In this document: in pieces, positions 1 through 9,052 of the stretch | Layout of the letters: each line of letters starts with the position of its first letter | How positions within the stretch are numbered: position 1 is the stretch's first letter | Assembly (NCBI RefSeq): GCF_000971965.1 | Contig: NZ_LAQP01000014.1 | Location: forward strand, 62,001-126,000 | Direction of reading: 5' to 3' | DNA from: Paenibacillus wulumuqiensis | GTDB lineage: Bacteria; Bacillota; Bacilli; Paenibacillales; Paenibacillaceae | Length of the DNA stretch: 64,000 bases | Notes under the pieces: model-generated | Seen by the model: the letters and a program-made list of their open reading frames with translations, nothing else | Databases searched by the model: none | Told to the model about the DNA's origin: nothing | Position numbers and translations under genes: made by a program

Positions 1-1
1 T

Positions 2-85
2 ACGGACGGTCTGGCCCTGCGGCTGCAGCAGGAAGGGTTCCAGCAGGTACATGCGCTGCAGCCGGAAGACCAGCTTTATTTTTAG
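2..85 (+). CDS. C-terminal end of an MBL-fold hydrolase (partial)
   Basis: Only the last 27 codons lie in the window; the gene begins upstream of base 1. The peptide begins TDGLALRLQQEGF and closely matches the C-terminus of the MBL-fold protein encoded at 5294-6619 (TDSLALRLQQEGF), with 16 of 27 positions identical by eye. It is therefore very probably the tail of a second, paralogous MBL/beta-CASP-type hydrolase next to the same transporter locus. Nothing can be said about its catalytic motifs, which would lie outside the window. Confidence 0.75.
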   Translation, partial: TDGLALRLQQEGFQQVHALQPEDQLYF

Positions 86-101
86 AAAGTGTATATTAGG
101 G

Positions 102-200
102 AATGATTAATATTATCCAAAAGACGCATCCTATCTAAATCATGAACATTATCCAAATGGCGCATGCTGTCCGAATGATCAACATTATGCAAATGACGAG
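102..200. repeat. Degenerate tandem repeat, about 36 bp, nearly three copies
   Basis: Copies begin near 102, 137 and 173 and share a core of the form ATTATCCAAA-GACGCAT, diverging at several positions; the third copy is incomplete. It sits between the end of the MBL gene and a terminator, so it is untranslated as far as can be seen. Function unknown. Confidence 0.55.
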
Positions 201-215
201 TTATACCCAACCGAT

Positions 216-257
216 AAAAGCGTACTGCAGGAATCTTCATCCGTGCAGTACGCTTTT
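216..257. terminator. Bidirectional intrinsic terminator
   Basis: A perfect 14-bp stem (AAAAGCGTACTGCA with its complement) closes a 14-nt loop and has A/T tracts on both sides. It can end both the upstream plus-strand MBL gene and the minus-strand LysR gene. Confidence 0.9.
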
Positions 258-283
258 GTTTTGTACAGCGATAATCCCATGTA

Positions 284-1168
284 TTATTCATCGTCAGTCA
301 GACAGGCGGCGAATCGGTGGATCAGTCCGGAGTAGTGACGCTCCTTGTTGTAGGCATAATACAGATACCGGCGCTGTTCCAATCCCGGCAGAGCCCGCAT
401 CTGCAGACGCTGCTGGCGTACTTCCTCCTCGACGGCCATACGGGAGAGAAAGGCGGCGTAACCGCCGAGCATGACCGAGCGCTTGATCGCTTCGGCCGAA
501 TCAAGCTCCAGATACTGCCGGGGCTGCAGGCCGATATCGTTCATCCAGCGATCGCTCAGCTGACGTGTGCTGGACTCGCCGCTGTGCAGTACGAGCCGGC
601 TCTGCTGCAGTACCTGCAGATTCAATTCTTCTTCCCGTGCCAGCGGATGATCCGGGGAGAAGATGGCGACGAGCTGGTCTTCCCCGATCAGTCCCTTGAC
701 GAGAGCCGGATGTTCAAAAGGCTCGGTCAGCATAATGCCCAGATCAATCTCGTGATTGATCAGCATCTCGCGAGTGACCGGTGACGTCTGCACTGCAATT
801 GAGACATTCACGCCCGGATGCTGCTGGCTGAACCGGTGGATGACTTCGGGCAGCAGATAAGTAGCCGGTACATAGCTGGCTCCGATCCGCAGCTGTCCCC
901 GTTCGAGCGTGCCGAATTCCTGTACGACTCTTCTGGATTCGGCGGCGAGTGCATTGATTTTGATCGCGTAATGCAGCAGGGCTTTGCCGGGTTCACGCAG
1001 CAGTACCTTGCCGCCGCGCGATTCGAAGAGACTCACGCCAAGCTCCTTTTCCAGACTCTTCATATGAAAAGTTACTGTCGGCTGCTTGAGACCCAGCTCA
1101 TCCGCGACAGCCGTGATTTTCTGGTGCCTGTTCAGCAGTTCCACGATTTGCAGCTTGATCAGATTCAT
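284..1168 (-). CDS. LysR-family transcriptional regulator
   Basis: A 294-residue protein of normal LysR length. Residues 2-61 form the winged helix-turn-helix (KITAVADELGLKQPTVTFHM, then a wing ending in GGKVLL); residues ~90-290 are the periplasmic-binding-protein-like effector domain. The ATG follows a GGAGG-like site. It is transcribed divergently from the ABC importer operon beginning at 1425, the usual arrangement for a LysR protein controlling its neighbour, so it probably responds to the imported solute or a derivative. The ligand cannot be deduced. LysR membership is clear; the regulatory target is inference. Confidence 0.9.
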   Translation of the reverse strand: MNLIKLQIVELLNRHQKITAVADELGLKQPTVTFHMKSLEKELGVSLFESRGGKVLLREPGKALLHYAIKINALAAESRRVVQEFGTLERGQLRIGASYVPATYLLPEVIHRFSQQHPGVNVSIAVQTSPVTREMLINHEIDLGIMLTEPFEHPALVKGLIGEDQLVAIFSPDHPLAREEELNLQVLQQSRLVLHSGESSTRQLSDRWMNDIGLQPRQYLELDSAEAIKRSVMLGGYAAFLSRMAVEEEVRQQRLQMRALPGLEQRRYLYYAYNKERHYSGLIHRFAACLTDDE

Positions 1169-1424
1169 CTTCGTTATCCTCCACTACCCGCCAATCGATT
1201 GGACGGGGCGCTATTTTCGCTTCTGTCTCCAATCTAGCATAGATTTATTCGATGACTGTCAAAACGCAGCATAGTTAAAATTGATACTTCGTTTACATTA
1301 TCCGCATATAATGCGTAAACTACATGGCTATACTGGGTTCAGAGAGCAGTTGTCTGACCATACTGACGGGCTTTATGTACAGTTACGGATACCGTGGACA
1401 ATGATTCAGAAGGGGAATACATCA

Positions 1425-2444
1425 ATGACAGAAATTACGCTTCAGGGAGTAAGCAAGAGTTATGGCAGCGTGCAGGCGCTGCAGCCAGTAGATTTGACGA
1501 TTCTTTCCGGTAAATTTACAACGCTGCTCGGACCATCCGGCTGCGGCAAAACAACATTGCTGCGTCTGATTGCCGGATTGGAGACACCGGATACCGGCGA
1601 GGTGCTGGTAGATGGCAAACCGATCTTCTCGCAGCAAAAACGGATTAACATGCCTTCTCATCGCCGGGAGTTTGGGATGGTATTTCAGGAGTTTGCCTTG
1701 TGGCCGCATATGACAGTCTATGAAAATGTAGCCTTCAGCCTGAAAGCTTCCGGCCGCAAAAAGCAGATCCGTGAATCGGTAGAACGGGCGCTGGAGCAGG
1801 TCCGACTGACGGGAATGCAGCAACGGCAACCTCATCAGCTGTCCGGCGGACAGCAGCAGCGGGTCGCCTTTGCCAGAGCGATTGTGATGCAGCCCGGACT
1901 GATCCTGTTCGACGAGCCGCTCAGTGCACTGGATGCCCTGCTGAGGGAAGAGATGCGTCATGAGCTGATGGGTCTGGTGCGCGAGCTGGGAATTACGGCT
2001 CTGTATGTCACCCATGACCAGACCGAAGCGATGTCGATGTCGGATGAAATTATCGTTATGCAGAGCGGCACCATCCTGCAGCGCGGTACACCGGAAGACA
2101 TTTACCGGCAGCCTGCCGACCCGTTCGTCGCCCGGTTCATCGGACGATCGAACTGGATCGAGCCTGGACAGTCACTGTTCCGGCCGGAACACGGATGCTG
2201 GGAATCGACCCGGGAAGCGGGCGAACATACATACAGCGCCATCATCCGCAGAGTCAGTTATATGGGAGATCGGTACGAGATAGAGATGGACGCCGGACAG
2301 GAACGGATCTGGACCGGCTATCATACACAGCGTATGCAGCCCGGCGACGAAGTGCAGATCCATATTGCCCCTCATCATGTATGCAGGGTGAACCATGCAG
2401 AGGACGATATCAAGCTGCACAGCGGCCGGCAGCATATTTCCTGA
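1425..2444 (+). CDS. ABC importer ATP-binding protein (iron/AEP/polyamine-type)
   Basis: A 339-residue ATPase of the large-solute import class. The Walker A motif GPSGCGKTT lies near residue 36, the signature is LSGGQQQR, the Walker B region reads LILFDEPLSALD, the switch histidine is in YVTHD, and a C-terminal TOBE-like extension follows residue ~240. The frame is open from 1281, but ATG 1425 has an AGGGGA site nearby and begins at the family's usual N-terminus (MTEITLQGVSKSYG). It is the first gene of an operon with a binding lipoprotein, a fused permease and an MBL hydrolase, divergent from LysR. Fe3+, 2-aminoethylphosphonate, hexose-phosphate and polyamine importers all use this subunit type, so substrate is open. 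Confidence 0.92.
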   Translation: MTEITLQGVSKSYGSVQALQPVDLTILSGKFTTLLGPSGCGKTTLLRLIAGLETPDTGEVLVDGKPIFSQQKRINMPSHRREFGMVFQEFALWPHMTVYENVAFSLKASGRKKQIRESVERALEQVRLTGMQQRQPHQLSGGQQQRVAFARAIVMQPGLILFDEPLSALDALLREEMRHELMGLVRELGITALYVTHDQTEAMSMSDEIIVMQSGTILQRGTPEDIYRQPADPFVARFIGRSNWIEPGQSLFRPEHGCWESTREAGEHTYSAIIRRVSYMGDRYEIEMDAGQERIWTGYHTQRMQPGDEVQIHIAPHHVCRVNHAEDDIKLHSGRQHIS

Positions 2445-2560
2445 GATGAATATACATTGCTGGTGGTGTTCATACACCAATCATACAGTTGATACATGAA
2501 ATAAAAGAAAGTAATAACACATGAATTATCACTATTTATTATTCGGGAGGAATCATTCAG

Positions 2561-3598
2561 ATGAAATGGAATCAAACGTGGAAAAAAGCAGGTCTGCTCG
2601 CCATCACGGCAGTTATGGGTACAACGCTGGCAGGCTGCGGCGCAGCAGGCAACAGTGTCAGTCAGGCTGCTGACGGCCAAGCAAAAGATAGCGGTACACT
2701 GGTCGTGTACAGCGCCGGACCGGAAGGACTCGCCAAAAAGATCGAAGAAGGATTTGAAGCGAAGACCGGCATTCAGGTAGAGATGTTCCAGGGAACGACA
2801 GGCAAGATTTTATCCAGAATGGAAGCGGAGAAATCCAATCCGGTTGTTGACGTGGTTGTGCTGGCGTCCCTGCCGTCCATGCAGTCGATGGCCAAGGATG
2901 GACTCACCCTTCCTTATGCCGATGCCCCAAACAGCGACAAGCTGGTAAAAGACTGGTCTGATCCAAACGGCAATTATTTTAGCTACAGCGCCTCTGCGCT
3001 CGGCATCGTATACAACACCAGCCAGGTGAAAACTCCGCCAACTTCCTGGGCAGATCTCACCAAGCCGGAATGGAAAGACAAAGTCAATATTCCCGATCCA
3101 TCGCTGTCCGGCTCTGCACTGGACTTTATTACTGGTTATCTGAGTGCCAAAGGGGATAGCGGCTGGTCACTGTTCGAGCAGTACAAACAAAATGGAGTTG
3201 CCATGGCAGGAGCCAACCAGGAAGCGCTTGATCCGGTAATTACCGGAGCCAAAGATGTAGTGGCCGCAGGCGTCGACTATATGGCGTACAAAGCCAAAGC
3301 GGACGGTGAACCGGTCGATATCGTCTATCCGGCGGAAGGCACGGTAATCAGCCCGCGTCCGGCAGCCATTATCAAGACGACCCAGCATGAGCAGCAGGCC
3401 AAGCAGTTTATCGATTATCTGCTGTCCGATGATGCCCAGAAGCTGGTAGCCGGTGCCTATCTGCTGCCTGGACGAACCGATATTCAGGCGGAAAATCGTA
3501 CGAATCTGGCAGACATTCCAGCCTATCCGGTGAAATGGGACTGGATGGATGAGCATGGTGAGGAAGTCGCGAGCCGTTTTACCGGACTGTATCAATAA
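2561..3598 (+). CDS. ABC transporter substrate-binding lipoprotein (AfuA/FbpA-like)
   Basis: A 345-residue extracytoplasmic binding protein. A lipoprotein signal peptide ends in the lipobox LAGC with acylated Cys26, followed by a Gly/Ser/Ala linker and a type-2 periplasmic-binding fold opening with TLVVYSAGPEGLAKK and showing the GIVYNT segment typical of the Fe3+/AEP/polyamine binding proteins. GGGAGGAA precedes the ATG. The preceding gene is the ATPase and the next is the permease. The tyrosine pair that coordinates iron in FbpA is not evident to me, so an organophosphate or sugar phosphate ligand (as for Actinobacillus AfuA) is as possible as iron. Confidence 0.88.
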   Translation: MKWNQTWKKAGLLAITAVMGTTLAGCGAAGNSVSQAADGQAKDSGTLVVYSAGPEGLAKKIEEGFEAKTGIQVEMFQGTTGKILSRMEAEKSNPVVDVVVLASLPSMQSMAKDGLTLPYADAPNSDKLVKDWSDPNGNYFSYSASALGIVYNTSQVKTPPTSWADLTKPEWKDKVNIPDPSLSGSALDFITGYLSAKGDSGWSLFEQYKQNGVAMAGANQEALDPVITGAKDVVAAGVDYMAYKAKADGEPVDIVYPAEGTVISPRPAAIIKTTQHEQQAKQFIDYLLSDDAQKLVAGAYLLPGRTDIQAENRTNLADIPAYPVKWDWMDEHGEEVASRFTGLYQ

Positions 3599-3632
3599 CA
3601 CTTATTAATTAATCAACCTGAGGGTGAATAGA

Positions 3633-5294
3633 ATGATCCATTATCGCAAATGGAGTACGGCTGCAGCATTTCTGCTGCTCGCCGTACTCATTGTTTTTCC
3701 ACTGCTGCTGATTTTCTATACGGCAGTAGAGCGGGACGGGCATATTGATCCCGCTGCTCCGCTGCAGATGTTCGCCAGCAGTAATCTGGCTTCTGTCCTG
3801 TTCAACTCACTCTGGCTTGGCGTGCTCGTTATTGTCGTTACGACAATACTGGCGCTGCCGCTCGCCTGGATCATGGCACGTTCGCCGCTCGGCCGGCAGC
3901 GCTGGCTGGATGTGGTGCTGCTCATTCCATTTATGACACCGCCTTACATCGGCTCGATGGGCTGGATGCTGTTTATGCAGAAAAATGGGTATATGGAACA
4001 GCTGCTGCCTGCATCTGCTGCATGGACGCCTGCCTTTTTCAGTCTGGGTGGCATGGTCATGATTATGAGTCTGCATCTGTTTCCGTTCCTGTATCTGATT
4101 CTGCGCAATACGCTGCTGCAGATCAGCGGCAGTATGGAAGAAGCGGCTACCGTGCATGGAGGTTCGCCAGGCTATCGGTTTCGCCGTATTATTTTGCCGC
4201 TGCTGCTGTCCAGCTATGCCATGGGCGTACTGCTCATTTTTGTCAAAACGATTGCCGAATTCGGTACACCTGCGACATTCGGACGCCGGATCGGTTACTA
4301 TGTCATGACTTCGGAGATTCACAAATACATTTCCAGCTGGCCGATCGATTTTGGTAAAGCGACTGCACTGGCTTCCCTGCTGCTGAGTGCCTGTCTGGTC
4401 ATGTGGTACATACAGAGCATACTGAGCAGCCGATATTCCTACCGGTTAACCGGAGGCAAAGGCTCCCGCCAAAAAGGCTATACCCTGACCGGATGGAAAG
4501 GATGGCTGAGCGGGCTGTATATTGCCCTACTGCTGGTCGTCTCGATCGGCATTCCCTATTTCTCGGTAATCACCGCTTCGCTGCTGAAACTGCGCGGTGC
4601 AGGCATCGCCGCCGGCAACTGGACGTTCAAGCATTATGCCGAGCTGCTGCAGCCGGGTTCGGACAGCATGGAAGCACTGCTGAACAGCTTCACCCTTTCG
4701 CTGGCCGCTTCGACGATTGCTGTTGTACTCGGTACCTTCTTTGCCTTAAAAGTGGACCGCGGACAGCGGGTATCGCAGAAGTGGATCGATCTGTTCAGCC
4801 TGATGCCCAATACGGTGCCGGGTATCGTGATTGTCGTCGGTCTGATCCTGTTCTGGAATTCACCCTGGATGCCGGTACCGCTGTACAATTCCTATGGCAT
4901 GGTCGTGCTGACGTATGTGATTCTGTTCCTTCCGTATACGGTCCAGTATGTCAAAGCCAACTACGGACAGATTGATTCGATTCTGCTGCAGGCAGGAGCG
5001 ATGTCCGGAGGCAGACCGCTGTATGTATTCCGGCGGATTCTGCTGCCGCTGCTGATCCCCGGCATTATCGCCGGCTGGATGATGACATTTACTATTTCCA
5101 ATCGTGAGCTGGTCGCTTCCCTATTGATTCTCCCGCCGTCGATGCAGACGTCAGCCACGTATATTTTTGCCCAGTTTGAACAAGGGGCGGTCTCTATGGG
5201 GATGGCGATGGCTGTCGTCTCTGTCGGCATTACCACTGTGCTGCTGCTCATTTTGAATGCACTGCCTTCGACACGCGGAGGGCGGCAGGCCTGA
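3633..5294 (+). CDS. ABC importer permease, two fused membrane domains
   Basis: A ~553-residue permease with about twelve hydrophobic segments arranged as two tandem BPD_transp_1 domains. The EAA-loop signatures are EEAATVHGGSPGYRFRRIIL in the first half and a diverged copy (LLQAGAMSGGRPLYVFRRIL) in the second. This fused layout is typical of FbpB/AfuB-type importers. A GTG at 3624 is in frame, but ATG 3633 is better placed behind GAGGGTG. The stop codon shares its last base with the ATG of the next gene, so the MBL hydrolase is translationally coupled. It forms the channel for the solute delivered by the preceding lipoprotein. Confidence 0.92.
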   Translation: MIHYRKWSTAAAFLLLAVLIVFPLLLIFYTAVERDGHIDPAAPLQMFASSNLASVLFNSLWLGVLVIVVTTILALPLAWIMARSPLGRQRWLDVVLLIPFMTPPYIGSMGWMLFMQKNGYMEQLLPASAAWTPAFFSLGGMVMIMSLHLFPFLYLILRNTLLQISGSMEEAATVHGGSPGYRFRRIILPLLLSSYAMGVLLIFVKTIAEFGTPATFGRRIGYYVMTSEIHKYISSWPIDFGKATALASLLLSACLVMWYIQSILSSRYSYRLTGGKGSRQKGYTLTGWKGWLSGLYIALLLVVSIGIPYFSVITASLLKLRGAGIAAGNWTFKHYAELLQPGSDSMEALLNSFTLSLAASTIAVVLGTFFALKVDRGQRVSQKWIDLFSLMPNTVPGIVIVVGLILFWNSPWMPVPLYNSYGMVVLTYVILFLPYTVQYVKANYGQIDSILLQAGAMSGGRPLYVFRRILLPLLIPGIIAGWMMTFTISNRELVASLLILPPSMQTSATYIFAQFEQGAVSMGMAMAVVSVGITTVLLLILNALPSTRGGRQA

Positions 5295-6619
5295 TGGAAC
5301 TGACAGTACTCGGCGGTGCGGGAGAACATGGCAGATCGAGTTATCTGCTGACACACGAGCAGCAGCATCTGCTGTTGGATTATGGTGTCAAAAAAGAAGG
5401 CGGCGGTGTCTATCCGCTGATGGATCATATGGAGGAGTGGATTGGCGGGCTGCAGGCTGTATTTCTGTCCCATGCGCATGAAGATCACTGTATTGCGCTG
5501 CCTGTGCTGTATCGACATGGCTACAAGGGAGACGTATGGACGACCAGAGCGACGGTCAACCAGCTGCCGGTTTATTTTGAAGCCTGGAAGAGATACACCG
5601 ATAAATGTGCGGCTCCGCGTCCCTATGACGATCAGGACGAGCAGCGCATCCGGTATCGCTATCTGGAGGATGTTATTCCGGCCGGACGCTGGGGTACGCT
5701 CCTGCCCGGTCTGGACGTATGCTGGGGGCGATCCGGACACCTGCCGGGTTCCATCTGGATTGCCCTGTCGTGGAAAGGAAAGCGGATCTTTTTCTCCGGC
5801 GATTATACGAGTGAATCGCAGCTGCTGGATGCCGATCGCCCGCTGCATCAGGCTCGCAGATTATCCGGAACTCCGTCCGTCCAGGGCATTTTACCGGATC
5901 TGGATCTGGCGATTATGGATGCAGCGTATGGAGCCGATCCTGAGCTGCAGCTGAACAAGCTCGCTCAATTAAAAGCGCATATGGATGCAGCCTTAAGCCA
6001 GGGAGGTTCGGTATTGCTGCCTGTTCCTCTCTATGGAAGAGGACAGGAGCTGATGCTGTGGGCAAGCGAGCAGTATCCGGATATACCGGTGCTGGTGGAA
6101 TCGGTCCTGCTGAAAGGCATTGAGCTGTTCGCAGATTACAGCGGCTGGCTGCATCAGGATGCACTGGCCCGGATGGAGCGGGCACTCCATTATCCGAATC
6201 TGCACCGGATCGGCAGCGATGAATCGCCTGCCCGGTTGTATAAGCATTACGGTCAGGCCATTGTGCTTGTCACTGACGGGATGATGCAGTCATCGATCGC
6301 CCGGCAGCATTATGACTGGCTCGCGGAGGAGGAGCGCAACACCGTTATTCTGACCGGCCATCTGGCTGCGGGTTCCTTTGGCCGCCGGATGCTGGAGCAG
6401 TACAGGATGAACCAGAGCGGCTGCGCTGTACATTATGTACGGTACAAAGTACATCAGGGACTGCCGGATGTACGCCAGATGCTGAGTGATCTGAATGATC
6501 CGCCCACCGTGCTTGTCCATGCGCCCAAGCCGAGAACGGACAGTCTAGCGCTGCGACTGCAGCAGGAAGGATTCCGGCATATCCATTCGCTGACCCCGTC
6601 GGCCAAGCTGAATATTTGA
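5294..6619 (+). CDS. MBL-fold (beta-CASP-like) metallohydrolase
   Basis: A 441-residue cytoplasmic protein with no signal peptide. The metallo-beta-lactamase zinc motif HxHxDH is present as His60, His62, Asp64, His65 (SHAHEDH). It is followed by a GHLPGS loop and FSGDY, and by a C-terminal part with beta-CASP-like features (TDGMMQSS and VHAPKPRTDSLALRL), resembling RNase J/CPSF-type proteins. Such folds cleave phosphodiester or related bonds. Its start overlaps the stop of the ABC permease, implying it acts on the imported compound or a product of it; a phosphodiester nutrient is a reasonable guess only. A paralogue ends at position 85. Confidence 0.8.
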   Translation: MELTVLGGAGEHGRSSYLLTHEQQHLLLDYGVKKEGGGVYPLMDHMEEWIGGLQAVFLSHAHEDHCIALPVLYRHGYKGDVWTTRATVNQLPVYFEAWKRYTDKCAAPRPYDDQDEQRIRYRYLEDVIPAGRWGTLLPGLDVCWGRSGHLPGSIWIALSWKGKRIFFSGDYTSESQLLDADRPLHQARRLSGTPSVQGILPDLDLAIMDAAYGADPELQLNKLAQLKAHMDAALSQGGSVLLPVPLYGRGQELMLWASEQYPDIPVLVESVLLKGIELFADYSGWLHQDALARMERALHYPNLHRIGSDESPARLYKHYGQAIVLVTDGMMQSSIARQHYDWLAEEERNTVILTGHLAAGSFGRRMLEQYRMNQSGCAVHYVRYKVHQGLPDVRQMLSDLNDPPTVLVHAPKPRTDSLALRLQQEGFRHIHSLTPSAKLNI

Positions 6620-6660
6620 ATACAGATGCAGTGCAATGAAGAGAAAAGAGAGAAGAGAAA

Positions 6661-6698
6661 ACCGGAATGGTGCATCAGCGCCGTTTCGGTATTTTTTT
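6661..6698 (+). terminator. Intrinsic terminator of the ABC/MBL operon
   Basis: A 13-bp stem with three G-U pairs and an ATCA loop (6661-6690) is followed by seven T residues, just downstream of the MBL stop codon. Confidence 0.85.
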
Positions 6699-6905
6699 GA
6701 TCTCGTTGTTGCTACCTGTAGTTATAAGGATATTCACCGTAGAATGATAGAACGGTATTGAATAATTGATGGCTGGCATATAGAGATTATGTGGATAATT
6801 AATCATTTGGCATAGAAATAATGAATTCCCTTTAATTCGCAGCGGCTACAATGAATTTGCAGGACATGTGTGACACCAATCCATGGACAAGGGGAGAAGA
6901 ACAAC

Positions 6906-7781
6906 GTGAACAATAATGGGGTACAGGGCTGGAAAAAGACGGTTGCAATATGGGTAAGCAGTACGGTAATGGCAGGCTCATTCATGATGGTACAGCCTTC
7001 AGCTCCGGTTGAAGCGGCAGCCAATATGACGCCGGGTTATGAAGTGAAGTTTGTATTGAATCAGAACGTATTAGACCCTGATTCCACCCCGGACGCGGAA
7101 CTGAGCAGTGCATTTGGACTGCCGGGCAGCGGCCAAAAGATCGCAGTCGAATACTTTGATACGGATGGACAGAACCTGAATGAACAGGGCTGGAATGTGC
7201 GCCTGCGCAAAAAAGAAGACAAAAAGAATTATGAAATCACATACAAAAAGCGCTATCCCGTTACCAATGGCGATATTAACGCTGCGCTGACGCTTGCCAA
7301 TAAAGAAGGCTTTGACGCTGGTGATACCAATTATGAAGCCGAGATCGATTGGGGCTATGGCAAGCAGACGCTGAGCCTGTCCAACGACAAAGATATCAAA
7401 ACGTCCGACACCAAAGCGACCCTGCCTTCGGAATCCAAAGCACTGGATATGATCCTGGACAAGCTGCCCGGCAAACTGGATGACTGGAAAGGCCAATCTC
7501 ACTGGGGCAAGCAGCAGCTGGAAGATTCCCGTGCCTATGGTCCGGTAATGGCCAGCAAATACAAAGGCACCTGGAATGGCATCGAAGTTGATGTGGAAGT
7601 ATGGCCGATCCGCACTGCAGATGGTTCCAGCACAGAGCCAATCGTTGAAATCTCCTTCAAAGCGGATGAGTATGCCGATGCAGCAGCCAACCGCCAGAAA
7701 TTGATGAATTACCTGAATCAGGAAGGCTGGCTCGTACCGCAGGATTCACTCAAAACCCAGCTTGTCCTGGATCGTTACTGA
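6906..7781 (+). CDS. Secreted CYTH-like domain protein
   Basis: About 291 residues from GTG 6906, chosen because AAGGGGAGA lies nine bases upstream; an in-frame ATG at 6870 lacks a site. The N-terminus is a signal peptide (basic WKK, a hydrophobic stretch, cleavage around VEAAAN). The rest resembles the CYTH/triphosphate-tunnel fold: alternating acidic and basic strand motifs such as YEVKF, NVRLRKKED, YEITYKKR, YEAEIDWG and VEISFK. Known CYTH enzymes act on triphosphates inside cells, so an exported member is unusual. It stands alone between two terminators. The fold assignment is by motif pattern; no activity can be claimed. Confidence 0.6.
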   Translation: MNNNGVQGWKKTVAIWVSSTVMAGSFMMVQPSAPVEAAANMTPGYEVKFVLNQNVLDPDSTPDAELSSAFGLPGSGQKIAVEYFDTDGQNLNEQGWNVRLRKKEDKKNYEITYKKRYPVTNGDINAALTLANKEGFDAGDTNYEAEIDWGYGKQTLSLSNDKDIKTSDTKATLPSESKALDMILDKLPGKLDDWKGQSHWGKQQLEDSRAYGPVMASKYKGTWNGIEVDVEVWPIRTADGSSTEPIVEISFKADEYADAAANRQKLMNYLNQEGWLVPQDSLKTQLVLDRY

Positions 7782-7914
7782 TCAACCAGCGATTGTTCGC
7801 AGTACAGATTACTGATGTGACAGCAATCTGTATTGATGGTAATAGGGTTCAACCGATTCATCATGGATTTATATCCAGTTGGATACAGGAAGATAGGCAC
7901 ACAGGAAGATATGG

Positions 7915-7959
7915 AAAAGCAGGTAGGAATCCCTCAAAAAGGTACCCTGCCTGCTTTTT
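7915..7959. terminator. Bidirectional terminator
   Basis: AAGCAGGTAGG pairs with CCTGCCTGCTT across a ~17-nt loop, flanked by A and T runs. It separates the convergent CYTH-like and carbonic anhydrase genes. Confidence 0.8.
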
Positions 7960-7981
7960 GCCAATATAACCATATATCTTC

Positions 7982-8809
7982 CTACTGCTCGGTATACAAT
8001 TCCCGGGAACCGACAGACTGCACCGGCCGGTGATTGTCAGGGAAAATGGTGGCAAAACGCTGAATCTGTTCGGCGGACAGCTCAATCGGCTGCTCCAGCA
8101 CGGTCCAGCTCACATGCTCGGTGCAAGGAGGCGTGGTCAGTGAGCCGGTGTAATGAACCGCATGGCGATCCGCTGGCAGCAGCTTGGACAGCTGAATGGG
8201 GTCAGCCAAAGGAACTTCCTGCTCGCTTTCATGATCCGGTAGATGACTCCACAGCTGGTCAAAGGCATGGTTATCGCTGCCCGGATGAATGAGGATGCCG
8301 AGCACAGCACTTTGTCCGTCTGCGCTTTTATGAACAAGATGCAGTTCCATTTCGGCGTTTTTGCCATCGATCTGATGCTCGCTCGGATGATGGAAATGGA
8401 ACTGGGCCAACGTATATTTCCGGCCTTCAATCATAATATAGTTATCCTTGTTCTGCACATTGACCTGAATCGTATGTCCGTTATTAATGACGGTCACCGG
8501 GGTGGTGCTGTAGTGGATATCAACCGGATGCACGGTGGGGGAAGGCACCAGCCGGGCGTGTTCGATATCAATCGGAGACTGTTCCTGACCGGTACGGCAG
8601 GCGGAGAATCCGGTCTCCAGTTCGGCCCAGTGAGCAGGTCCATGTTCCTGATCATACGACCAGTGGGCTGCGGGTGCTGCTGTAGTGGAATCAGCCGCCT
8701 GACCCGCAGACTCGGCAGGTACAGATGCAGGAGCAGGATTGGCCTGTCCACAGCCTGCGAGCAGCAGCAGAGCAGCGGATAAAGCAGTGAATTGCCATGT
8801 TCGGTTCAT
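7982..8809 (-). CDS. Alpha-class carbonic anhydrase, lipoprotein
   Basis: A 275-residue enzyme that hydrates CO2 to bicarbonate on the outer face of the membrane. The start at 8809 is chosen because AGAAGGA lies just upstream; the longer reading from 8839 has none. A lipobox LAGC gives acylated Cys20. Family motifs are all present: QSPIDI, proton-shuttle His112 (NNGHTIQV), zinc ligands His138 and His140 (FHFHHPSEH) and His157 (ELHLVH), and the substrate loop LTTPPCTE. Cys71 and the Cys of TPPC could form the usual disulphide. It is monocistronic. Alpha-class identity is secure. Confidence 0.95.
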   Translation of the reverse strand: MNRTWQFTALSAALLLLAGCGQANPAPASVPAESAGQAADSTTAAPAAHWSYDQEHGPAHWAELETGFSACRTGQEQSPIDIEHARLVPSPTVHPVDIHYSTTPVTVINNGHTIQVNVQNKDNYIMIEGRKYTLAQFHFHHPSEHQIDGKNAEMELHLVHKSADGQSAVLGILIHPGSDNHAFDQLWSHLPDHESEQEVPLADPIQLSKLLPADRHAVHYTGSLTTPPCTEHVSWTVLEQPIELSAEQIQRFATIFPDNHRPVQSVGSRELYTEQ

Positions 8810-9003
8810 TATAATCCTTCTTTCAGCTAAAATAGTCACTATTATATTGTAAAATAATACATATTATGTATCAAATGAGAACAATCACATTTTAGCTTGC
8901 AGATATAACAATACCTGCACGATTGGGTATGAAGCCGCGTAACATGCGAATGGAATATGAAATAGAGTAGAGGGAATTACCAGATAGAGATGGAAAATGG
9001 TAT

Positions 9004-9040
9004 AAAAAAAGAAGCTCCTCTGCGGAAGGAGCTTCTTTTT
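9004..9040. terminator. Bidirectional terminator
   Basis: A perfect AAGAAGCTCCT/AGGAGCTTCTT hairpin with a short loop, flanked by A7 and T5, lies 13 bases below the stop of the small membrane protein. Confidence 0.88.
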
Positions 9041-9052
9041 GGTGCTTACGGA

